Shown: positions 28,133 through 35,834 of the stretch, one piece after another | How positions within the stretch are numbered: position 1 is the stretch's first letter | Layout of the letters: every line of letters starts with the position of its first letter | NCBI GenBank assembly: GCA_016867395.1 | Contig: VGJS01000006.1 | Coordinates: 1-64,000 of the forward strand | DNA: 64,000 nucleotides | DNA from: Candidatus Handelsmanbacteria bacterium | GTDB lineage: Bacteria > Latescibacterota > UBA2968 > UBA8231 | Direction: 5' to 3' | Made by a program: the position numbers and the translations under genes | The notes under the pieces: model-generated | Told to the model about the DNA's origin: nothing | The model's input: the letters and a program-made list of their open reading frames with translations, nothing else | The model's database searches: none

Positions 28133-29244
28133 GGCGCAGTTTCTTCGTTCCTGGCGGCGAACCACCCGCGCCGGCGCAGTTCCTTGATGGGGGAGGGGCC
28201 GCTCTCGAGAGGGAAGTGCACGGGCCGGTTGCCATCGAGTTGCGACTGGTAGACAGCCATCACCATCTCCAAGGAGCGCCGGCCCACCTTCCCGTCGCTG
28301 CGCAGCTTGCCCTTCCCCTCCAGCGCGTCGAGCAGTTCCTGCAAGGCCGCCACATAGGTGGAAGCCGGTGTCGGGCGGTCCAGGGCACGGGGCTTGAGCG
28401 AACTCCACTGGAAACCGCTCTCTGGTTCATACACGTCGCGCTCGGCCTGGAAGAACTGCACCTGCTCGCCCACAAAGCGTAAGAGACCAGTGCTGCCCCG
28501 CAGCTCAAAGGCGTGATCGGCATACTCGGTCAGCTCGGCGCTGTGCAAGGCGCCGGAGGCGCCGCTTCTAAACTTGATGAAGGCGGCGCTGAAATCCTCC
28601 ACTGCCCAGGGACGGCGGCGCTGCTCTGCCAGGCCGCAGAGCCAATCCACCGGGCCGGCGTATATATCCATCAAGTCGAAGTAATGGGTGAAGTCGTGCA
28701 AGAGCGAGCCTTCGTGTTCGCTGCGCCACCAGGGAGCTGGTTTGCCCCCGTCGATGAAGCCGTAGAGATGCACCAATTCGCCGATGGCCCCCTCGCGCAG
28801 GAGGCGCAGGCCCAGCTCCCATTCGGGGCTCCAGCGGCGGTTGTGGTTGATCTGGAGCAGGATGCCCCGCGCGGCGCAGGCCCGGAGCATGCGGTCGCAT
28901 TCGGCCAGGGAGAGGGCCATGGGTTTTTCGCAGATGATGGCCCGGGTGGAGGGGGCGGCGGCGCAGCCTTCGACCATCTCGCAGTGGAGTTCGGGATGGG
29001 TGGCGACGATGCACAGATCGGGCTGTACCTCGGCGAGCATCTGCCGGTACTCGTGGTAGAGGGCCTGCACGCCGAAGCGCTGGCCGAAGGCGTCGAGCTT
29101 CTCGCGGCCCCGGTTGACGCCGGCCACGAGTTGGCAGGCGGGGTGGGCATGGACGGCTTCGGCGTGGTTGTCGGGCAGCTCGCCGAAGTTGAACTGGTAG
29201 CCGACCCGGCCGGTGCCGATGAGGGCGACGCGGTAGTTATCCAC
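28129..29244 (-). CDS. Gfo/Idh/MocA family oxidoreductase
   Basis: A 371-residue dehydrogenase with Rossmann motif VALIGTGRVGYQF near residue 8 and ICEKPMALSLAECDRM near 108, then INHNRRWSPEW and LLHDFTHYFDLMDIYAG with the conserved His of the substrate domain. It likely acts on a cyclic polyol or sugar. Tight coupling (GTGA) to the glycoside-hydrolase remnant and short gaps to the bicupin and RidA genes upstream indicate one operon. Confidence 0.88.
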   Translation of the reverse strand: MDNYRVALIGTGRVGYQFNFGELPDNHAEAVHAHPACQLVAGVNRGREKLDAFGQRFGVQALYHEYRQMLAEVQPDLCIVATHPELHCEMVEGCAAAPSTRAIICEKPMALSLAECDRMLRACAARGILLQINHNRRWSPEWELGLRLLREGAIGELVHLYGFIDGGKPAPWWRSEHEGSLLHDFTHYFDLMDIYAGPVDWLCGLAEQRRRPWAVEDFSAAFIKFRSGASGALHSAELTEYADHAFELRGSTGLLRFVGEQVQFFQAERDVYEPESGFQWSSLKPRALDRPTPASTYVAALQELLDALEGKGKLRSDGKVGRRSLEMVMAVYQSQLDGNRPVHFPLESGPSPIKELRRRGWFAARNEETAP

Positions 29245-29277
29245 AATGGGCTCCTGAAAATTGTGTATACCCTGCCC

Positions 29278-30096
29278 TCAGCGCTTCGTCAGGTCGTCGC
29301 CCAGGTCGGTGGTGTCCATCACGCCTTTCTCCTTGCACACCGCCACCAGGAAGAATTCGAGTTCGTCCTGGGTGTGGTTGTACAGGCCGTGGCCGTCGCC
29401 AAAGGTGCTGGGGATGGCGTCACCGGTGCAGACCTCGGCGGTCTCGTCGTTGACGGTCATGCGGGCGCAGCCCTTCACGATCACGTAACACTCCTCCATG
29501 CCCTGGTGGCGGTGGTATCCCACCGAAGCGCCGGGGGGCACCAGGACGTGGGTGAGGAAGGCGAGGTTGGAGCGGAAGTCCTGCGGGCCCCAAAGCTGGC
29601 GCCGGCCCACCTCCCCCTTGCCTTGGTGCAGGCGGGCGTACTCGAGCAGGCGGCGGTCGAAACGGCCGATGGGCAGACGGTCAGCCGATTCGAGCGGGGC
29701 ACCCCTGCGGGTGTCGCCAAAATCAGTCGAGTCGGCCGGGCAGCCGGGCAGGGGCACGTTGAAGTTGAACCAGCGGGTCTCGCTCTGGGTGTGGTTGTAG
29801 ATGGCGTGGGACTCGCCGGTGCGCAGGGGCACCGCCGCCCCGCCCTCCACCTGGGTGGTGCGGCCGTTGTGGGTGAACTGCGCCGCATTGTCGACGGTGA
29901 CGAAGATCTCCTCGCAGCGGTCGTGGCGGTGGTGGCCAATGCCGCCCCCGGGCAGCAGGTAGGCCGAGTGCACGAACCACCAGTCGGTCTGGAAGTCCTT
30001 TTTTTCCCACAGGCTCTTGAAGAGGATCGGGCCAGCCCCCCCGTGGACCTTGTCGATCTCCCGCATCTCTTCCCGGCGCGCATGGGCGATACGCAT
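29278..30096 (-). CDS. two-domain cupin (bicupin)
   Basis: A 272-residue protein with two tandem cupin domains. Domain 1 has GGGIGHHRHDRCEEIFVTVD and AIYNHTQSETRWF; domain 2 has GASVGYHRHQGMEECYVIVKG and GLYNHTQDELEFF. Each keeps the HxH...E...H metal set, so both halves probably bind metal. Related bicupins act as oxygenases or as sugar/sugar-acid isomerases. It lies in the middle of the catabolic operon, 11 bases from the RidA gene. Confidence 0.85.
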   Translation of the reverse strand: MRIAHARREEMREIDKVHGGAGPILFKSLWEKKDFQTDWWFVHSAYLLPGGGIGHHRHDRCEEIFVTVDNAAQFTHNGRTTQVEGGAAVPLRTGESHAIYNHTQSETRWFNFNVPLPGCPADSTDFGDTRRGAPLESADRLPIGRFDRRLLEYARLHQGKGEVGRRQLWGPQDFRSNLAFLTHVLVPPGASVGYHRHQGMEECYVIVKGCARMTVNDETAEVCTGDAIPSTFGDGHGLYNHTQDELEFFLVAVCKEKGVMDTTDLGDDLTKR

Positions 30097-30106
30097 CGCG
30101 GCTTCC

Positions 30107-30469
30107 TCACTTTCCCAGATAGGCGGTGCAGTCGATCTCGACGAGAATGCCTTTGTAGAGGTCGCCGGCGCCGATGAGCCGGCGGGTGGGCATACGCTCC
30201 TTGAAATAGCGCATATAGGCGCGGTTGAACCCGTCGCGGTCCTCCATCTTGAGCAGGAAGACGTTGGTGCGCACCACGTCGTCGAAGGTGGCGCCCTCTT
30301 TCTCCAGGGCCCGGCCGATGGCGTCCATGGTGAAGGCGGTCTGCTCTTCGATGTCGGTGCCGACTACTTCCAGCTTGTCGTCGACCGGGCCGAAGCCGGA
30401 TAGGAAGAGGATCTCGCCGGCGCGGCGGGCCATGCTGTAGAAGGGTTCGGGGCTGGGTTGTTCGGCCAT
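30107..30469 (-). CDS. RidA/YjgF family protein
   Basis: A 120-residue protein of the RidA/YER057c/UK114 family: FYSMARRAGEILFLSGFGP, EEQTAFTMDAIGRALEKEGA, VVRTNVFLLKMEDRDGFNRAY and a C-terminal VEIDCTAYLG. The Arg and Glu positions of RidA enamine deaminases (R in VRTNVF, E in VEIDC) are present. RidA removes reactive enamine/imine intermediates of PLP enzymes; subfamily members act in catabolic operons. A second in-frame ATG at 30481 is possible. Adjacent to the dehydrogenase (12 bases). Confidence 0.85.
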   Translation of the reverse strand: MAEQPSPEPFYSMARRAGEILFLSGFGPVDDKLEVVGTDIEEQTAFTMDAIGRALEKEGATFDDVVRTNVFLLKMEDRDGFNRAYMRYFKERMPTRRLIGAGDLYKGILVEIDCTAYLGK

Positions 30470-30481
30470 GGGAATCCTCAT

Positions 30482-31552
30482 TCAATCCGCAACAAGCGCG
30501 GGATCGTGGGGTTTGAGGGGGAAGCGGGGCGCCAGACCCCGGTTGACGATGTTTTCGGGCGGAGGTAGGTGGCCGCTGAGCACGCTGACCAGGTTCTGGA
30601 CCGCCGTGCGGGTGCAGTCCTGCGAGGCCTGTACCGAAAGGCCGGAGACGTGCGGGGTGAGGAGGACGTTGTCCAGCTCGACCAGCGGGTGGCGGGGCGG
30701 CACCGGGTTTTCGGCGAAGATCTCGATATTCTCGAAGGTGTCGATGCCGGCTCCGGCCAGGTGGCCGCGCTGCAGCGCCTCGACCAGGGCGTCTTCGTCG
30801 ACCAGGGCGCCGCGCGAGGTGTTGATCAGGATCGCCCCGGGTTTCATCCGGGCGAGGGCTACGGCGTCGATCAGGTGATAGGTCTCGGGGGTAAGGGGCA
30901 GTTGCAGGGAGACGAAGTCGGAGCGGCATAACAGGGTGTCCAGGTCCACCATCTCCACCCCCAACCGTTCGGCCTGCCGGCGGCCCGCGTCCATATTGCG
31001 GCGGGTGGCCAGCACCCGCAGACCAAAGGCCCGGGCGCGGCGGGCGACCTCGGGTCCGGTGGCGCCGAAACCGACGATGCCCAACACCAGCCCGGAGAGG
31101 CGGGGCAGGGCCAGGGACTCGTCGCGGGCCCTGCCAAAGGCGCCGGCCTTGAGGTGGCGGTGCATCTGCGGCAGTTTGCGGGCCAGGCCCAGCAGCAGGG
31201 CCAGGATGTGGTCAGCCATCTCGGCGACGCAGAAAAAGGGGGCGTTCGAGACGATGATACCTTTGCGGGCGGCCAGGTCCACGGCAATCTTGTCGGTCCC
31301 ATTGCCCATACGCGAGATGATCCGGCAGCGGTCGAGGCGTTCGACCATCTCGGGTGTGAGCGGGGCGGAGATGATGAAGAGGGCGTCGCAGTCCTGGAGG
31401 TGGGGGAGCTGGGCCTCGGTGGTGTTGGCCTCCACGCGCAGGGGCGCCAGGCCGTACTGCCGGTGCAGACCCTCCTCAAAAGGGGGAACCGGCATCAGTT
31501 CGGCGTTGAGGCGCACCACCTTGAACGCCTTGAGGTGATCCCACTTGCTCAT
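30482..31552 (-). CDS. D-isomer-specific 2-hydroxyacid dehydrogenase
   Basis: A 356-residue NAD-dependent enzyme with LGIVGFGATGPEVARRA as the dinucleotide motif, INTSRGALVDEDAL (catalytic Arg), GAGIDTFENIE (Glu) and LTPHVSGLS (His). The substrate-binding N-terminal domain resembles C-terminal-binding-protein-like and phosphoglycerate-dehydrogenase-like enzymes. It reduces or oxidises a 2-keto/2-hydroxy acid. Its ATG at 31552 is one base from the creatininase stop, and GGAAG in that gene serves as the ribosome binding site. Confidence 0.9.
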   Translation of the reverse strand: MSKWDHLKAFKVVRLNAELMPVPPFEEGLHRQYGLAPLRVEANTTEAQLPHLQDCDALFIISAPLTPEMVERLDRCRIISRMGNGTDKIAVDLAARKGIIVSNAPFFCVAEMADHILALLLGLARKLPQMHRHLKAGAFGRARDESLALPRLSGLVLGIVGFGATGPEVARRARAFGLRVLATRRNMDAGRRQAERLGVEMVDLDTLLCRSDFVSLQLPLTPETYHLIDAVALARMKPGAILINTSRGALVDEDALVEALQRGHLAGAGIDTFENIEIFAENPVPPRHPLVELDNVLLTPHVSGLSVQASQDCTRTAVQNLVSVLSGHLPPPENIVNRGLAPRFPLKPHDPALVAD

Positions 31553-31553
31553 T

Positions 31554-32372
31554 TCACTTCCCATGCTGGTCCCGCCGGGGCAGGATGGGGGCGGCACGGA
31601 GTTCGCGGATCAGCTCGATGAGGCCCTCGATGCCGGCCTCCAGGAATTTCTCCCCCTTCTCCCGGGTGGCTTTGGTGGCGTCGCCCATCACCCCGCTGGC
31701 GGTCACCGAGCTCCAGTAGGGTACCAGGCGGGCCGCCGAGCCCTGCGGATGGGTGCCGGCCAGGAGGTCGGTTCTGAAGCTGGGCGGCATGGGGGAGCGC
31801 TCGTCCCCCGCTTTGCTCATGTCCACCAGGTCCGGGCGCAGGGCCAGGTAGAGCGAGGTCTCGAACTCCCCGCCGTGGGAAGTGCCACCGTAGTCGGAAT
31901 CGCGGATGGCCTTGCCCACCTCCTTGACCTTGCGCAGATCCCAGTGGTTGACCGAGGCGCAGTAGATCTGGCCCTGGTACTCGATGATGGTGAGGCGGGC
32001 GGCCAGGTCCAAAGGCGAGGCGTTGCTGCCGTGGCCGTTGACCACGAGGATGCGCTTGAAACCGTGGTGGGCCAGGCTGCAGCACACGTCCTTGACGTAG
32101 CGGATGAAGGTGTCCCAGGTGATGGTCAGGGTGCCGTGGAAGTCCATGTGATGGGGGCTGTATCCGTGCAACACCGGCGGGATGAGGGTGGCCTCCGCGG
32201 GGATGCGGGAGACAGCCCGCTCGCAGATCTCGGTGCAGAGCACCACGTCCACGTCCACGGGCAGGTGCGGGCCGTGGTCCTCGTAGATGGCTACGGGCAG
32301 CACCGCGACCCGGTCCTGGTCGGCGGCCTCCTTGCACTCGTTCCAGATCATCTCGGCGTAGCGGTATTTCAT
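31554..32372 (-). CDS. creatininase/creatinine amidohydrolase family protein
   Basis: A 272-residue metal-dependent amidohydrolase. Family ligands are visible: AIYEDHGPHLPVDVDVVL (usual GSxEQHGPHLPLxTD), GYSPHHMDFHGTLTI, ILVVNGHGSNA and TSHGGEFETSLYLAL. The usual EQHG reads EDHG here. It has a GGAGG ribosome binding site. It is the first gene of the minus-strand catabolic operon. Enzymes of this family hydrolyse cyclic amides such as creatinine or formylated intermediates; the substrate is unknown. Confidence 0.88.
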   Translation of the reverse strand: MKYRYAEMIWNECKEAADQDRVAVLPVAIYEDHGPHLPVDVDVVLCTEICERAVSRIPAEATLIPPVLHGYSPHHMDFHGTLTITWDTFIRYVKDVCCSLAHHGFKRILVVNGHGSNASPLDLAARLTIIEYQGQIYCASVNHWDLRKVKEVGKAIRDSDYGGTSHGGEFETSLYLALRPDLVDMSKAGDERSPMPPSFRTDLLAGTHPQGSAARLVPYWSSVTASGVMGDATKATREKGEKFLEAGIEGLIELIRELRAAPILPRRDQHGK

Positions 32373-32406
32373 GGCATCCTCCAGGGAGTGGTGCAGTTAA
32401 AATAGG

Positions 32407-33228
32407 TCAGCGGCCCTGTGCCAGAAAGCGCTCCACGGCCTGGTCCAGGGAGAGGGGGGATTCCTGTTTCCAGCGGCGGTACGCGCGCAGGAAAGGGACG
32501 ACCACATGGGTGGCTGTTTCCAGCTCGCGGAGGAAGAGCCGGCCCAGGGATCCGGTGGCCTCCAGGTACCCGCTTTCCGCCAAGCGGCGCAGGTTGGCCT
32601 CCTGGTCGTAGGGCACTGAATGGTGGATGGTGTGCCAGCCGGAGGCGCGTTGCTCGGCGATCAGGTACTGGGCGGTGGGGTTGCCGTCGAGGGCCAGGCC
32701 CACCGAACCAGCGGTTGCGATCAGGCCACCCTCCCACTGCCGCAGGAAGGGAAGGTGGTTGTGGCCGCGCACGATCAACGCCGCTTTCTCCCCTGCAAAC
32801 ATGGGGACCAACTGCTCCTCGGGGGTATATGGATAGATGCCGTCGTGGTCGGTGCGGGCCGAGGCGTGGACCAGCAGCAGGTCTGGGGCCTCGGGCAGGC
32901 GCAGGGTCAGGGGCAGCCGGCTCATCTGTTGCAGCTGCTGCGGCCCGAACTCGGCCAGGGCCCATTGCACCGGGGCGAACTGGGGGGTGCGCCACAGGGC
33001 CGGGGCTTTGGGATCACTAAAGTGGAAGAGATAGCGCTCCTGGTTGCCCCTCAGGATGGGGCAGCCCAAGCTCTGAGCGCGCTGCCAGCAGGCCGCCGAA
33101 TCCGGTGAGCCGACGACGATGTCCCCGCCGATGACCAACCGATCCACTTGCTGCCGGGCAAGGTGTTCCAGGGCGGCCTCAAAGGCCGGCAGATTGCCGT
33201 GGATATCGGAGAGGAAGGCGAGGCGCAT
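32407..33228 (-). CDS. metallophosphoesterase (MPP/YfcE-like)
   Basis: A 273-residue calcineurin-like phosphoesterase with SDIHGN, IGGDIVVG, RGNQERY, LLVHASART and RGHNHLPF, i.e. all metal-binding blocks of the family. The GNQE block replaces the more common GNHD/E, which is seen in the DevR/YfcE-like subgroup. It likely hydrolyses phosphodiesters in the cytosol. It is divergent from the ABC importer genes. Confidence 0.88.
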   Translation of the reverse strand: MRLAFLSDIHGNLPAFEAALEHLARQQVDRLVIGGDIVVGSPDSAACWQRAQSLGCPILRGNQERYLFHFSDPKAPALWRTPQFAPVQWALAEFGPQQLQQMSRLPLTLRLPEAPDLLLVHASARTDHDGIYPYTPEEQLVPMFAGEKAALIVRGHNHLPFLRQWEGGLIATAGSVGLALDGNPTAQYLIAEQRASGWHTIHHSVPYDQEANLRRLAESGYLEATGSLGRLFLRELETATHVVVPFLRAYRRWKQESPLSLDQAVERFLAQGR

Positions 33229-33232
33229 GGAG

Positions 33233-33262
33233 TTGACTAGGGGTATTGTGCGGCGCTAGGAT
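33233..33262 (+). promoter_or_regulatory. promoter of the ABC importer operon
   Basis: TTGACT (33233-33238) and TAGGAT (33257-33262) with an 18-base spacer give a start near 33269, leaving a short leader with a CAGGAG ribosome binding site before the ATG at 33291. Confidence 0.5.
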
Positions 33263-33290
33263 AGTAAGCCCTCGCCCAGGAGCCGTCCAG

Positions 33291-35834
33291 ATGTTGCGCC
33301 GTCGCTTTCTCATTTTCGCCGTTGCCCTCTTCCTCGAGACCAGTCTGGCCCAGGCCGTCTCGGCTACTCAGGAGCTGATCGCCTGGGGGGCTTGGCGGAA
33401 CCGGGGGCTGGAAGCGGCCTTCCGGCAGTTCGAGCTGGAGCACCCCGAGTGGGCGCTGACCACCTCGGCGGCCACCAGCGGGCGCATGGACCCGCAGAAG
33501 CTGATGTGCGGTATTGCCGGGGGCAGCCCGCCCGACCTGCTCATCCAGGACCGCTTTTCCGTGGGCGAGTGGGCAGTGCGCGATGCCTTTCTCAATTTGG
33601 ACGAGTGGATAGCCCAGAGCCTGGAGCAGGAGGCGTGGGCGCAGCATACCCGCCAGTACCTGAGCGATCCCCCCGCCGCCCTCATCCCCCTCAGACAACT
33701 GATCGGGGCGTTGGAGCCTCTGGGAGCCAGCCGGCAACTGGACCTGGCCCGCGAAATGGAGGCGGAACTGGTGCGGGGCGGCCCAGCTGGCCTGGAGGAG
33801 AAGGCCGCCCTGCTCGAAGAACTCTGCCAGGGTATCCACCCGGGCCGCTTCTTCCGCACCTGCTGGGAGGAGGCCAGCTTCGGGGAAGGGGAGAAGCGGC
33901 GGGTCTACGCGGTGCCCAACAGCACCGACGACCGCGTCCTCTATTACAATGAGGATCTGTTAGAGCGGGCCGGCCTGGTGGACGGGCAGGGCAGGGCCAA
34001 GCCGCCGGCCGACTGGGATGAACTGAAGCGCTGGGCCCTGGCCCTCACCGAATTCGATGAGACCGGCAGCATGAGCCGCTTGGGCTTTGCGCCCAACTAC
34101 GGCAATAGCTGGCTCTACATCTACGGCTGGCTCAACGGCGGGGAGTTCATGAGCGCGGATGGCCGCACCTGCACCCTCGACGACCCGCGCATCGCCGAGG
34201 CCCTGACCTACATGGTGGAGGTGTACGACGCCCTGGGCGGCATCGAGAAGGTGGACGCCTTCCAGAGTTCCTTCCAGGGCGGGGAGTTCGACCCCTTCCT
34301 CACCGGCAAGGTGGCGATGAAGATCGACGGCAACGGTTTCATCAACACCATTGTCCAGTACGCCCCGCAACTGCGCTTCGAGGTGGTTGCCCCGCCGGCG
34401 CCCAAGGGGAAAACCTCCATCACCTGGTCGGGCGGTTTCTCCTGGGCCATCCCGGTGGGGGCGAGGAACCCACGCATCGCTTTTGAACTCATCCGCTACC
34501 TGATGACCGACCGGGCCTGGAAGCTGCAAAGCCAGGTGGAGGCCCGGTACGCGGCCAGCCGGGGGAGGCTCTTTGTGCCGGGCATGGCCCCCCTGCCCCA
34601 TGTCAACCAGATGACCTACGACCTCTTGCTGCGCGACAACCCCGAGCTGACCGAAAGGGTCAAGCGCAACTTCCTGCTCTGCGCCGAGCTGATGCAGGTC
34701 TCGCGCTTCCGGCCCGTCACCCCGGTGGGACAACTCTTGTGGGACGAGCACCGCCGCGCCTACGAGAAGGCCGTGCGCCACACCTACACCCCGGAAGAGG
34801 CCCTGGCGCGGGGGAAGGAGCGGGTGCAGGACAAATTGGACCTGATCTACTCGGGCAAGGTCTATCCCCTGCTCGATTGGCGCTATCCTCTGGCCGGGGT
34901 CGCGATGCTGGTGCTGGGCGGCCTGGGCTGGTGCCTGTGGCAGTGGCAGCGGCTCGGCCGGCCCGCCCTCCACGGCTACCTCTTTGCCGCCCCCTGGCTC
35001 ATCGGCCTGGCGCTGCTGACCGCCGGGCCCATCCTGGTATCCATCCTCTACAGTTTCTGCCGCTACGATGTGCTGCACCCGCCCGAGTTCGTGGGGCTGG
35101 ACAACTACCGCCGGCTCTTTTTCGCCGACCCGCTCTTCTGGAAATCGCTGGGTAATACCGCCTTCATGATGCTGGGTATCCCGGTGGGCATGGCCGCGGG
35201 CCTGGGCATCGCCATGCTGCTCAACGCCAGGGTGAGGGGCATGCAGGTCTACCGCACCATCTTCTATCTGCCGGCCATTATGCCGATGGTGGCCAGTTCC
35301 ATCCTGTGGATCTGGGTGCTAAACCCGGAGGTGGGCCTGATCAATGCCTTCCTCAAGCTGCTGGGCTGGGCCGACCCGCCCAACTGGCTGCAGAGTTCGG
35401 ACTGGCTGCTGGGCTCCAAGACCGCCATCATCCTCATGGGGTTGTGGAGCGCCGGCTCGGGCATGATCGTCTGGCTGGCCGGGCTCAAGGGCATTTCCGA
35501 GCACCTGTACGAGGCGGCAGCCCTCGACGGGGCCGGGCCTTTCGGCCGTTTCCTCCACGTCACCCTGCCCATGCTCTCGCCCTACATCTTCTTCAACCTG
35601 ATCATGGGGATCATCGGCACCATGCAGATCTTCACCCAGGCGTACATCATGACCGAGGGAGGCCCTGACGACTCGACGATGTTCTACGCCTACTACCTGT
35701 TCAACAACGCCTTTCGCTATTTCGAGATGGGCTATGCCTCGGCCCTGGCTTGGATTCTCTTTCTGGTCATCCTGGCCCTCACCCTGGTGCAGACCAAGCT
35801 GGCGCCGCGCTGGGTCCACTACGAGGCCGAATGA
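33291..35834 (+). CDS. sugar ABC importer: solute-binding protein fused to MalF/UgpA-type permease
   Basis: An 847-residue fusion. Residues 1-25 form a signal or membrane anchor (FLIFAVALFLETSLAQA). Residues about 28-500 are an extracellular sugar-binding protein (family 1: ELIAWGAWRNRGLEAAFRQF, DLLIQDRFSVGEWA, VYAVPNSTDDRVLYYNEDLL, WSGGFSWAIPVGARN). A helix at about 530 is followed by a six-helix permease with the EAA loop GISEHLYEAAALDGAGPFGRF. In most bacteria the two are separate proteins. The binding domain would be tethered on the periplasmic face. The ATG at 33291 has CAGGAG upstream; it overlaps the next gene by ATGA. No ATPase is nearby, so a shared MsmX/UgpC-type subunit is likely. 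Confidence 0.9.
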   Translation: MLRRRFLIFAVALFLETSLAQAVSATQELIAWGAWRNRGLEAAFRQFELEHPEWALTTSAATSGRMDPQKLMCGIAGGSPPDLLIQDRFSVGEWAVRDAFLNLDEWIAQSLEQEAWAQHTRQYLSDPPAALIPLRQLIGALEPLGASRQLDLAREMEAELVRGGPAGLEEKAALLEELCQGIHPGRFFRTCWEEASFGEGEKRRVYAVPNSTDDRVLYYNEDLLERAGLVDGQGRAKPPADWDELKRWALALTEFDETGSMSRLGFAPNYGNSWLYIYGWLNGGEFMSADGRTCTLDDPRIAEALTYMVEVYDALGGIEKVDAFQSSFQGGEFDPFLTGKVAMKIDGNGFINTIVQYAPQLRFEVVAPPAPKGKTSITWSGGFSWAIPVGARNPRIAFELIRYLMTDRAWKLQSQVEARYAASRGRLFVPGMAPLPHVNQMTYDLLLRDNPELTERVKRNFLLCAELMQVSRFRPVTPVGQLLWDEHRRAYEKAVRHTYTPEEALARGKERVQDKLDLIYSGKVYPLLDWRYPLAGVAMLVLGGLGWCLWQWQRLGRPALHGYLFAAPWLIGLALLTAGPILVSILYSFCRYDVLHPPEFVGLDNYRRLFFADPLFWKSLGNTAFMMLGIPVGMAAGLGIAMLLNARVRGMQVYRTIFYLPAIMPMVASSILWIWVLNPEVGLINAFLKLLGWADPPNWLQSSDWLLGSKTAIILMGLWSAGSGMIVWLAGLKGISEHLYEAAALDGAGPFGRFLHVTLPMLSPYIFFNLIMGIIGTMQIFTQAYIMTEGGPDDSTMFYAYYLFNNAFRYFEMGYASALAWILFLVILALTLVQTKLAPRWVHYEAE

